From Flectobacillus longus (lineage in GTDB: Bacteria; Bacteroidota; Bacteroidia; Cytophagales; Spirosomataceae): 64,000 bases of DNA. Of the stretch, positions 35,287 to 43,365 are shown piece by piece (positions within the stretch are counted from its first letter, which is position 1; each line of letters starts with the position of its first letter). The notes beneath the pieces were generated by a model. The model did no database searches. It saw only the letters and a list, made by a program, of their open reading frames with translations, and was not told the origin of the DNA. The stretch lies in the NCBI RefSeq assembly GCF_030056705.1, contig NZ_JASHIC010000002.1:186001-250000 (forward strand). Direction: 5' to 3'. Position numbers and translations under genes: made by a program.

Positions 35287-35799
35287 ATGGCAAAAAGCAA
35301 ATCAGTTTCAGAATCGCTTACTACCATGACCGAAATGATTTTTCCGAATGATACCAATACACTTGGAAATTTGATGGGTGGAAACCTCATGAGAATGATG
35401 GACGTAGTAGGAGCTATTTGTGCACAAAAACACTCGAACCGAATCGTAGTAACAGCGTCTGTTGACAATGTGTCGTTCAAGGAGTCTATTCCACTTGGAA
35501 GCGTAGTAACGCTACAAGCTAAAGTGACTCGTGCATTTAGTTCTTCGATGGAAGTGGTGATTGATGTGTGGGCGGAAAATATTCCCGCGAAAGAAAGAGT
35601 ATCGACCAATAAAGCCTTTTTTACCTTTGTGGCAGTAGACCAATCGGGTCGCCCTATTGATGTGCCTCAGGCTGTACCCGAAACTGAAGATGAAATTGCA
35701 TTGTATGAAGGAGCATTACGTCGTCGTCAATTGCGTTTGGTATTGGCTGGTCGTATGAAAGCTCAGGATGCTGTCGAACTAAAATCGATTTTCGAATAA
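35287..35799 (+). CDS. Acyl-CoA thioesterase (hotdog fold, YciA type)
   Basis: The 170-residue cytoplasmic enzyme should hydrolyse acyl-CoA to fatty acid and CoA. The hotdog pattern MTEMIFPNDTNTLGNLMGGNLMRMMD matches the YciA/acyl-CoA hydrolase family, with the catalytic Asn/Asp region in NDTNTLGNLMGG. VSFKESIPLGSVVTLQAKV and the final strand KAFFTFVAVD follow. The C-terminal helix with RRRQLRLVLAGRM is normal. It follows nuoK by about 110 bp on the same strand; co-transcription is possible. It ends at a GAGTGA-type palindrome. Confidence 0.92.
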   Translation: MAKSKSVSESLTTMTEMIFPNDTNTLGNLMGGNLMRMMDVVGAICAQKHSNRIVVTASVDNVSFKESIPLGSVVTLQAKVTRAFSSSMEVVIDVWAENIPAKERVSTNKAFFTFVAVDQSGRPIDVPQAVPETEDEIALYEGALRRRQLRLVLAGRMKAQDAVELKSIFE

Positions 35800-35835
35800 A
35801 CGTTTCGAGTAACGATATAACATAAGTTATTCTAA

Positions 35836-35900
35836 ATTGAGTGAATGAGTGATTATTATCTACATTCAAATAATAATCACTCAATCACAAATCACTCAAT
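35836..35900. repeat. GAGTGA-type palindrome between convergent genes
   Basis: ATTGAGTGAATGAGTGATTATTA (35836-35858) pairs with the complement ending ATCACTCAAT at 35900. It overlaps the last codons and stop of the minus-strand gene at 35892 and probably terminates both genes. Confidence 0.75.
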
Positions 35901-36188
35901 AATTTCAAGTCTCTCCGATGAAAAAGCAATAGGCTTTTCCTTAAACAATACCTTAGTCGCTGCCCAAGTTTTTTGAAAAAGCTCAGAATCACGATATTGA
36001 TTCAAATGATTTTCGCTTTCCCAATAACTGTAAGTCATAAAAATATTGGACTGGTTGGCATCTCTAAGTAATTCTAGATGAAGGCAACCTTCAAAATGCC
36101 GAATCTTATTTTTGGAGCTATTAAAAATTTCAAGAAAATCATCCACTTTATCTTCCTGAAAAGTCATTCTTACAATTCTAATAATCAT
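35892..36188 (-). CDS. ABM-domain protein (putative quinol monooxygenase-like)
   Basis: The 98-residue product has the ferredoxin-like ABM (antibiotic biosynthesis monooxygenase) pattern. It starts IIRIVRMTFQEDKVDDFLEIF, continues IRHFEGCLHLELLRDANQSNIFMTYSYWES and has a final helix ENHLNQYRDSELFQKTW. Members are often cofactor-free oxygenases or heme-degrading enzymes, but no catalytic residue can be assigned here. Its last codons lie inside the palindrome. It stands alone, convergent with the thioesterase gene. Confidence 0.85.
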   Translation of the reverse strand: MIIRIVRMTFQEDKVDDFLEIFNSSKNKIRHFEGCLHLELLRDANQSNIFMTYSYWESENHLNQYRDSELFQKTWAATKVLFKEKPIAFSSERLEIIE

Positions 36189-36288
36189 CTTTTTCTTGGG
36201 TTTTGTTTTGTTATTGCTGTAGGTTTTCGACTTATGGCTATCAGGTGATATGTTTGATTTTACCTGATAGCCGTAGGCTAAATATCAG

Positions 36289-37149
36289 TTATTTTATCTT
36301 AAATTTTTCCATGCCTTTGCGGTCTTGTAAAGTCACGAAAGCTTCTTTTTGGTTTGGACTAAACACAAGGTTACTGGTTTGTTTTCCTTTGGTACTAACT
36401 TCTTTTATTAGCTGTCCCGAAGGATTGAAAATAAGGATTTTTCCTAATCCCCAGCGTGTGGTATATAAATTACCCGCCTTATCACATTTCATTCCGTCTA
36501 AGCCTCCATCTTTAAAGGAGGTAAAAAGACGTTTGTTGCTAATATTCCCTTGAGCATCTAGGTCAAATGCCCAGATATTACGCTGGATACTTTCGTTGAC
36601 ATACAACGTCTTTTCGTCTGGACTTAGGCAAATACCGTTGGTTGTACCCATATCTGACGTCAACAAATGCGAAGAGCCATCTGTATCGATTCGCCAGATT
36701 TGACCTGTACTTTGTTTCCAATTTGGATCACTAGCAAAGAGTACATTTTTACGAGTAATACAAATATCATTAGGTTGATTGAAGCGGTCATTATGGCTAA
36801 ATACCGACACCTCTTTGGTTTGCACATTTACTTTCAATACGTTATGACCAGAGAAATCCGCTAAGTACATAGCACCTTTGTCATCAAATTGGATAGCATT
36901 GGCAGTACTTCCTTGTGGCAAAGTGAGAAATAATTCACAAGAACCATCTGGCATCACTTTAGCAATAGTGCCGTCTTTTTGAAAATTGACAACATAAAGT
37001 TGCCCTTTTGAATCAAAATTAGGACCTTCGATGTTTTGAGTAAACAGATTTTCCTTAGTGAAATCTTGTGCTTGAAATAAAGTTTTGGGGCTACAAGATG
37101 AAAGCCCGATAGCTGCGATAGCGCAAGCGAGGTAAGTTGACTTTAACAT
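36289..37149 (-). CDS. SMP-30/gluconolactonase-family lipoprotein
   Basis: The 286-residue product has a lipoprotein signal (CAIAAIGLSSC, Cys 19) and a six-bladed propeller of the SMP-30/LRE type. Typical parts are GPNFDSKGQLYVVNF, DDKGAMYLADF, NQPNDICITRKNVLFASDP, GTTNGICLSPDEKTLYVNES and LDGMKCDKAGNLYTTRWG. The acidic and Asn residues of the metal site (E near the start, N and D in LDGMKCD) fit lactonase-type hydrolases. The substrate is probably a sugar lactone but is not shown. The gene is monocistronic and divergent from pyk. Confidence 0.88.
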   Translation of the reverse strand: MLKSTYLACAIAAIGLSSCSPKTLFQAQDFTKENLFTQNIEGPNFDSKGQLYVVNFQKDGTIAKVMPDGSCELFLTLPQGSTANAIQFDDKGAMYLADFSGHNVLKVNVQTKEVSVFSHNDRFNQPNDICITRKNVLFASDPNWKQSTGQIWRIDTDGSSHLLTSDMGTTNGICLSPDEKTLYVNESIQRNIWAFDLDAQGNISNKRLFTSFKDGGLDGMKCDKAGNLYTTRWGLGKILIFNPSGQLIKEVSTKGKQTSNLVFSPNQKEAFVTLQDRKGMEKFKIK

Positions 37150-37578
37150 AGTTGATTAGAAAAATTGGATAGTAGATTCGAAGATAGGAGTAATAGCGGA
37201 AATTTAAAAGTTTTGAATTGCCACAAGATAAAGGAAAAGCGAAAAAACGCTAGCAGAGAAACAGAGAAAGATATAACCAAAATATATTCTTTTTGTAAGA
37301 ATACATTCGAAATCATGTTAACTAAAAAGAAATAAACTGCAAACTTTCTTCGGTTTAGTGCATATTATTCCAAATTTGCCTAATTTAGATGCAATTTATG
37401 ATGCCTAAAGCTAGGGTTCGTAATAAATACTCAAAATAAGATTCTATTTTCGATTCATAAATCGTAAATTGCAACATCATTTGAATTTTTTGTCGAGTTG
37501 TCGAGAGCTCAAAAGCTGTAAAAAGTAGAAGAATTCGATAACTTTCCCCAATCATATCCCTTAAACTGTAACCGAAAG
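37150..37578. other. Divergent gap upstream of pyk
   Basis: No gene or strong hairpin is seen in this 429-bp AT-rich stretch. It should contain the promoters of the SMP-30 gene and of pyk, but I could not place a full consensus pair. Confidence 0.4.
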
Positions 37579-39051
37579 ATGTCTTATCAAAGAAAGACCA
37601 AGATTGTAGCTACGATTGGCCCAGCATCAGAATCACCAGAGATGTTGACCAAACTTGCCCAAGCAGGTGCAAACATATTCAGACTTAATTTCTCGCATGG
37701 TACTCATGAAGACCACCTTCAGAGAGTAAAAAACATTAGAGCTGTATCTGAAGCATTAGGTACAAACCTAACAATTCTTCAGGATTTACAAGGTCCGAAA
37801 ATTCGTACTCAGCTTGTAGAAAACAATGGCGTAGAATTGATTGCTGGAAAAACGCTTACTTTCGTAATGGACGAAAACGTTGTAGGTACATCAGAAAGAG
37901 TAGGTACTACTTACACTTCAATGTACTTAGACGTAAATCCAGGAGAGCGTATCTTGATGGATGATGGTAACTTAGAAGTAAAAGTATTAGCAGTAGACAA
38001 AGAGAAAAGAGAGGTAGTTACCGAAGTAATTTATGGTGGTATCTTGAAATCTAAAAAAGGTATTAATCTTCCAGGTACAAAAGTGTCATTGCCATGTTTG
38101 ACTCCGAAAGACGAAGCTGATTTATATTTCGGTTTGGACAATGGTGTTGACTGGGTTGCGCTTTCATTCGTACGTAAAGCAGATGATATTTATGATATCA
38201 AACAAAAAATCGCTGCTTACGGAAAAGATACTAAAGTTATCGCTAAAATCGAGAAACCAGAGGCTATCGATAACCTAGACGAAATTATTGCTGCTACTGA
38301 TGCTATCATGGTAGCTCGTGGTGACTTGGGTGTTGAAATGGATGGTGCTGAAGTACCGCATTTACAACGTGTAATGGTTGAAAAGTGTACTCAAGCTGGC
38401 AAACCAGTAATCGTTGCAACACAAATGTTGGAATCAATGATTACAAATCCAGTTCCTACACGTGCTGAAACTTCTGACGTTGCTAATGCAGTATTGCAAG
38501 GAGCTTCTGCGACGATGTTGAGTGCTGAGTCTGCTTCAGGTACTTATCCTGTGAAGTCTGTAGAAACAATGGCACACATCCAAGAGGTGGTTGAAGAGCA
38601 ACAAAACAAAATCGAAATCTTTAAAGGTGACGAGGCTGCTATCTACTTCAAAAATCACTCGTTGGCAAACAATGATTCCAAATATGCCTTGAACGATCGA
38701 ATGATTGCTAGTGCATGTCGTTTGGCTCGTGATACTAAAGCAGAAGCAATTCTTTGTATTACAAACAGTGGTTATACTGCGTTCCGTTTGTCGGCTCACC
38801 GTCCTAAGGCTAACCTTTATGTATTTACTTCAAACAAAGCTATCATGACTGTGATGGGATTGTTGTGGGGTGCTAAAGTATTCTACTACGAAGCTGATGG
38901 CAAAGATGTAGAAGCCACAGTAAATGGTATGACAGATATCTTGGTAGCTCAAGGATTGCTTGCTAAAGGAGATACGTATGTAACTACTTTGAGTGTTCCT
39001 TCAAACAAAGATTTGAAAACTAATACTGTACAATTAGGTGTAGTTGAGTAA
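37579..39051 (+). CDS. pyk: Pyruvate kinase
   Basis: The 490-residue glycolytic enzyme converts phosphoenolpyruvate and ADP to pyruvate and ATP. The N-terminus RKTKIVATIGPASES, the metal site NFSHGTHEDH, the signature AKIEKPEAIDNLDEII and MVARGDLGVEMDGAEVP are all present. The C-terminal allosteric domain (about 360-490) is complete. Length is normal. The ATG at 37579 fits the family start. It is single and ends in a clear terminator. Confidence 0.98.
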   Translation: MSYQRKTKIVATIGPASESPEMLTKLAQAGANIFRLNFSHGTHEDHLQRVKNIRAVSEALGTNLTILQDLQGPKIRTQLVENNGVELIAGKTLTFVMDENVVGTSERVGTTYTSMYLDVNPGERILMDDGNLEVKVLAVDKEKREVVTEVIYGGILKSKKGINLPGTKVSLPCLTPKDEADLYFGLDNGVDWVALSFVRKADDIYDIKQKIAAYGKDTKVIAKIEKPEAIDNLDEIIAATDAIMVARGDLGVEMDGAEVPHLQRVMVEKCTQAGKPVIVATQMLESMITNPVPTRAETSDVANAVLQGASATMLSAESASGTYPVKSVETMAHIQEVVEEQQNKIEIFKGDEAAIYFKNHSLANNDSKYALNDRMIASACRLARDTKAEAILCITNSGYTAFRLSAHRPKANLYVFTSNKAIMTVMGLLWGAKVFYYEADGKDVEATVNGMTDILVAQGLLAKGDTYVTTLSVPSNKDLKTNTVQLGVVE

Positions 39052-39817
39052 TATACCCTTTTGATAATCAAAAAAAGTAAAATCTTAAATATAGGAAATA
39101 TTACTTAAGCGATTATTATTTTGCTCAATAGCTAAAATTCTAAAGAAGACGTACCCTCATGGTACGTCTTCTTTTATTATTATACAAAATTAAAACTATT
39201 ATTTTAAGCTCGATGATAGCAGGAACTATCCCTTTTTAGAGTAATTTGTAGAGCTTATTTGAGCTGGATGACGGTTTTGTTGTGTTTTTACGGTAGTAAG
39301 CTATTTTAAATGGAGCCTTGTGAAAAATGCGTTGTAAGAGGGGAAATAAAGAGACTGTCGCTATTTCTTATTAGACGGTAGGAATAATTGGCAAGAAAGT
39401 TGTTAATTTTATCCATAAAATACATGATAGTCGTGAGAAATGGGATTTGATGCAGTCTTTCCTGAAGCAATTAAGTAAAACTTGCCTTAGCAATCCTTCT
39501 AGTTTTTGATGTTAATTTTTAATCATTTGAAGAAAAAATTAACATTTTGAGCAAAGACGATTTTTCGAATCTGTTTGACTAAAAATAGGGCTGAGTTTTT
39601 CGAAATAATCAATAAGGACACAAAAAATGCAATAGAATTTGCTATATTAGCAATAAATCCGAGGTATTTACTAAAATATCAATCCTGATTAGTTCACAGG
39701 TGTTGAACTGTTGTTGTTAATTAATTGAAAATCAGTTACTCAGGTATGGCTAATAGACTGCCTTATTCTCCAAGAGCTGGTAACCGCCATTATCACGACT
39801 TGTTAAATTTACAACCG
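39052..39817. other. Long gap after pyk
   Basis: This 766-bp stretch includes the pyk terminator. No credible gene is seen. ATGTTAATTTTT (39509-39520) and AAAAATTAACAT (39534-39545) form a 12-bp AT-only inverted repeat. A frame open from a TTG at 39725 runs into the regulator gene, but its first 31 codons look non-coding. Confidence 0.45.
39143..39176 (+). terminator. Terminator of pyk
   Basis: AAGAAGACGTACC / GGTACGTCTTCTT is a perfect 13-bp stem with a CTCAT loop, followed by TTATTATT. The flank pattern also allows use in the reverse direction. Confidence 0.85.
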
Positions 39818-40552
39818 ATGAGTAAGAAAATTAAAACTATCTTGGTCGATGACGAAAGACTCGCACGCCAAGAGCTGAAGTACTTGTTACAGGAGTTTTC
39901 AGATATTCAAATTATTGATGAAGCTGAAAACGTAGATGAGGCTTTGGAGAAAATACACCGACTTCAACCTGATTTGATTTTTCTAGATATCGAAATGCCA
40001 GAGAAAAATGGTTTCGATTTATTAGAAGAATTGGAATTTGTTCCCAAAGTGGTGTTTGTAACGGCCTACAATCAATACGCAATTCAAGCATTCGAGTCTG
40101 AGGCAATGGACTATATTCTAAAGCCTACAAAGACTGAACGTTTGGCCAAAACGATTGAGAAAGTGCGTTCTGAAATTCAACAAGAAAGAGCTACTGCTGC
40201 TGTTTCTGAAGGTCGATTATCTCCTGATAAGCGTATTTTCTTGAAAGATGGCGAAAAGTGCTATTTCGTTAGATTGTCAGAAGTGTTTATGATTGAATCA
40301 GTTGGAAATTATTGCCGTTTTCATTTTGGTAATAATCGTCCTATGATTCACCGTTCATTAAACAAAATTCAAGAGCGACTCGACCCTACGATTTTCTTTA
40401 GAGCAAATCGCCAACAAATCATTAATACTGAATATATCCATGATATTGACTCTTACTATAAAGGTGGGATGAAAGTGGTATTAAATAATGGTATCGAATT
40501 AGAAATTTCGACCCGAAACTCTGTAGCTTTCAAAGAAATGATGGGAATATAA
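39818..40552 (+). CDS. LytTR-family response regulator, orphan
   Basis: The 244-residue regulator begins MSKKIKTILVDDERLARQEL; ATG 39818 is chosen because the receiver domain starts there. The phospho-acceptor Asp is in LIFLDIEMPEKNG, and the conserved Lys in YILKPTKTERL. A LytTR DNA-binding domain follows at about 140-244 (VFMIESVGNYCRFHF, FFRANRQQIINTEYI). No histidine kinase gene is beside it, unlike the pair at 9740-11844. Its kinase must be elsewhere or it works without one. Confidence 0.92.
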   Translation: MSKKIKTILVDDERLARQELKYLLQEFSDIQIIDEAENVDEALEKIHRLQPDLIFLDIEMPEKNGFDLLEELEFVPKVVFVTAYNQYAIQAFESEAMDYILKPTKTERLAKTIEKVRSEIQQERATAAVSEGRLSPDKRIFLKDGEKCYFVRLSEVFMIESVGNYCRFHFGNNRPMIHRSLNKIQERLDPTIFFRANRQQIINTEYIHDIDSYYKGGMKVVLNNGIELEISTRNSVAFKEMMGI

Positions 40553-40736
40553 GTAAGTCTCATTTTGACAATTCATATTTATGATTTTAAAAATATACAA
40601 AGACTAAATATAATTCCTATAAGAAAATATTTCTAGAGCTTGGTAGCTATTGCTATCAGGCTTTTTTATTATGTACTCGATTCTTTCCTGACAATTATCT
40701 TCTCACAACTGAAGACTTTTCTCTAATTTTGTCTCT

Positions 40737-41468
40737 ATGCGTATTTTTAAAACACTTTACAATATCTGGGCAGCGTTCTGGCTGATATTTATATTCTTGT
40801 TTCTGTTTCCTTTCTTCTGGTTATTTCTGCAAAAAGAATCATGGAAACCCCAAGCTCATTATCTGAATCGTTTGTGGGGAAAACTGTATTTTCCAATTAT
40901 TGGTGTGCCTATTCGTGTTGAATATCGTTTTCAGCCTGATACACAAAAAGCCTATGTTTTTTGTGCCAATCACTTTTCGTATTTAGATATTGCTGCCATG
41001 GGAGTTGTGTTGAAAAACTACTACGCATTTGTGGGCAAAAGTGCTATTAAAAAGGTGCCTCTTTTCGGATATATGTTTTCTAAACTACATATTCAAGTAG
41101 ATAGAGAGGATCGTAGTAGTCGTGCCAAATCGATGACTCGCTCGGTAAAAGCCTTGCAAAGTGGGCGAAGTATCGTGATTTTCCCCGAAGGTGGAATCAA
41201 ATCTAAAAAACCTCCATTGATGCACAAGCCTTTGAAGGATGGTGCTTTTGTGATGGCTGTTCAGCAACAGGTGCCTATTGTGCCTGTTACGTTTGTGAAT
41301 AATTACAAAATTATGTTCGATAGTAATCCTTCGCTGACTCGTATGCCTTTGCGTGTGGTTGTTCATGAACCTATTTCTACTATTGGTAAAACTCAGGAAG
41401 ATATTGAAGCTTTGAAAGAAGAAGTATTTCAAGTAATTCAAAGTACGCTTTTGGCATATAACTCATAA
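40737..41468 (+). CDS. plsC: 1-acyl-sn-glycerol-3-phosphate acyltransferase (PlsC family)
   Basis: The 243-residue membrane enzyme transfers an acyl chain to lysophosphatidic acid in phospholipid synthesis. A membrane anchor covers about 11-31. The catalytic HX4D motif is H79-D84 (NHFSYLD) and the glycerol-phosphate site is FPEGG at 149-153. VPIVPVTFVNNY is the family's late motif. TAATTTTG (40724-40731), a perfect -7 element, ends six bases before the ATG, so the mRNA may be leaderless. Related acyltransferases act on other lysolipids, so the exact acceptor is likely but not proven. Confidence 0.9.
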   Translation: MRIFKTLYNIWAAFWLIFIFLFLFPFFWLFLQKESWKPQAHYLNRLWGKLYFPIIGVPIRVEYRFQPDTQKAYVFCANHFSYLDIAAMGVVLKNYYAFVGKSAIKKVPLFGYMFSKLHIQVDREDRSSRAKSMTRSVKALQSGRSIVIFPEGGIKSKKPPLMHKPLKDGAFVMAVQQQVPIVPVTFVNNYKIMFDSNPSLTRMPLRVVVHEPISTIGKTQEDIEALKEEVFQVIQSTLLAYNS

Positions 41469-41645
41469 TACCTGTTAGTTTTTAGTGTACTGATATTTGA
41501 TAAAGATAAGGTCGTCAGTTTTAAACACCGATTACTCAACGAATTTGCCAATTATCCACAAATGTTATTTTTAGAACTAATTCTTTATCTTAATTTGCAT
41601 CATAAGATGAATATTTCTGAATCTAAAAACTAAAACATACTATCT

Positions 41646-42425
41646 ATGTATTCGCACGAAATTGATTACAAGATTCTTGGTGAAGATATCCAAATTGTAG
41701 AGATTGAATTGGACCCTAATGAAACCGTTATTGCCGAAGCTGGCGCTATGGTTTATATGGAAGATGGCATTACTTTTGAAACTAAAATGGGCGACGGCTC
41801 AAATGCTGATAATTCTGTTTTGGGTAAAATCTTCCAAGCTGGGAGTCGTTTGTTGACAGGTGAGTCCTTGTTTATGACGCACTTTACCAACCGTGGTTAT
41901 GGTAAACGTAAAGTAGCTTTCGCAGCGCCACATCCGGGTACTATCATTCCTATTAATTTGGCTACTATGCCAGGTAATACTTTAATTGCTCAAAAAGATA
42001 GTTTCTTATGTGCAGCTTTGGGCACAAAAGTATCTATTACTTTTAACCAACGTATTGGTTCTGGTTTCTTTGGTGGTGAAGGGTTTATTCTTGAAAAATT
42101 ACAAGGCGACGGCTTGGCATTTGTACACGCTGGTGGTACAATTGTTGAAAAGTACTTGAATAATGAAACATTGAGAATTGATACAGGTTGTATCGTAGCC
42201 TTTGAACCAACCTTAAGTTACGACATTCAACGTGCAGGTAATTTGAAGTCAATGGTATTTGGTGGAGAAGGACTTTTCTTAGCGACTATGCGTGGTACAG
42301 GACGTGTTTGGATTCAATCAATGCCTCTTTCTAAATTAATCCGTACTCTTTCTCCTTATGGTCAAAATACCAACAAGGAAGGTGGTTCGGTTTTAGGTGG
42401 ATTAGGTAATCTATTCGAAGATTAA
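41646..42425 (+). CDS. AIM24 / TIGR00266 family protein
   Basis: The 259-residue cytoplasmic protein has the beta-rich TIGR00266 (AIM24-like) pattern. It starts [33 protein letters not shown] and has [27 protein letters not shown] and [26 protein letters not shown]. The Gly-rich ends are typical. The function is unknown; the mitochondrial homologue affects inner-membrane organisation. The gene is monocistronic as far as can be seen. Confidence 0.92.
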   Translation: MYSHEIDYKILGEDIQIVEIELDPNETVIAEAGAMVYMEDGITFETKMGDGSNADNSVLGKIFQAGSRLLTGESLFMTHFTNRGYGKRKVAFAAPHPGTIIPINLATMPGNTLIAQKDSFLCAALGTKVSITFNQRIGSGFFGGEGFILEKLQGDGLAFVHAGGTIVEKYLNNETLRIDTGCIVAFEPTLSYDIQRAGNLKSMVFGGEGLFLATMRGTGRVWIQSMPLSKLIRTLSPYGQNTNKEGGSVLGGLGNLFED

Positions 42426-42602
42426 TCGGAGGTGTAAATTTTGCAATAAAGTTTACATAAGAACGTTTCCTCTTAGATTTTATATTTGAATGATGTAGTT
42501 TTGCAAGTATTATCAGCCTATCCAAAGCTTCTAGCTATTTGGAATATGGCACAATCACCAATAACTACTTTTGTAATGAATCTCAAAAAAATTCATACAT
42601 AT

Positions 42603-43223
42603 ATGATTCAAAGAAAACCTCATGGTCTGATGGCTGTGAGGTTTTCTACTTTGTTAATAATCCTTTTGATGAGTGTATCTGCTTGTCGTCAAAAAAAGGA
42701 TGATGATGGTTTTACGCCCAAGCCCAAAGGCTATAATCGCATTGATTTACCCAAAGCCGAATATCAAATGCTAACCGAAAAACATCCATATAGCTTTGAG
42801 TATTCTAAATATGCTATCATTAAGCCTGATACTGTTCGATGGGCGGAGCCACACTGGATTTATATTTATTATCCTGAAATGAAGGCAATGATTCAGTTGA
42901 CTTATAAGTCTTTGAATGGTGACCAACAAAAGCTTGCTAAACTTATTGACGATGCACACCGTTTGGCAGCAAGACATAATATCAAGGCATATTCTATCAA
43001 AGACTTGGTTATGAAAACTAAATCAGGCAAAACGGCTAAGTTAATAGAATTAGAAGGCGAGGTGCCAACGTATGTTCAGTTTTATATGACAGACTCTACT
43101 AAACATTATTTACGTGGTGCTTTGTATTTTAATACTGCAACAAAAAGTGATTCTTTAGCTCCTGTAATCGACTATCTCAAAACCGACGTCATTCGTTTGA
43201 TTAATACCTTGCAGTGGCATTAG
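42603..43223 (+). CDS. gldD: Gliding motility lipoprotein GldD
   Basis: The product resembles GldD, a lipoprotein needed for gliding and type IX secretion. A lipoprotein signal (FSTLLIILLMSVSAC) is followed by a KGYNRIDLP segment and YQMLTEKHPYSFEYSKYAIIKPD. FYMTDSTKHYLRGALYF closes the domain. The frame opens at 42486, but the signal peptide fits ATG 42603 or ATG 42630 better; I give 42603. gldD often lies beside gldE; here gldE is absent. The gene ends in a palindrome facing a TonB receptor gene. Confidence 0.88.
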   Translation: MIQRKPHGLMAVRFSTLLIILLMSVSACRQKKDDDGFTPKPKGYNRIDLPKAEYQMLTEKHPYSFEYSKYAIIKPDTVRWAEPHWIYIYYPEMKAMIQLTYKSLNGDQQKLAKLIDDAHRLAARHNIKAYSIKDLVMKTKSGKTAKLIELEGEVPTYVQFYMTDSTKHYLRGALYFNTATKSDSLAPVIDYLKTDVIRLINTLQWH

Positions 43224-43365
43224 TGGAATTGTGAATTGTGAGTGAAGAATTGTGAATTTCTTGAAAAGTCCCATTTAAAATTCCTACAGAAAAACTAGGA
43301 AATGATGAAAGGTTTGTGCTAGTTCAAAAAAAGACTCACAATTCACTCATTCAAAATTCACAATT
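43224..43365. repeat. AATTCACAATT-type inverted repeat between convergent genes
   Basis: GAATTGTGAATTGTGAGTGAAGAATTGTGAATTT (43227-43260) is matched by an imperfect complement at about 43333-43365 (GACTCACAATTCACTCATTCAAAATTCACAATT). The arms enclose about 70 bp. It lies between gldD and the TonB receptor 3' ends. Confidence 0.7.
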
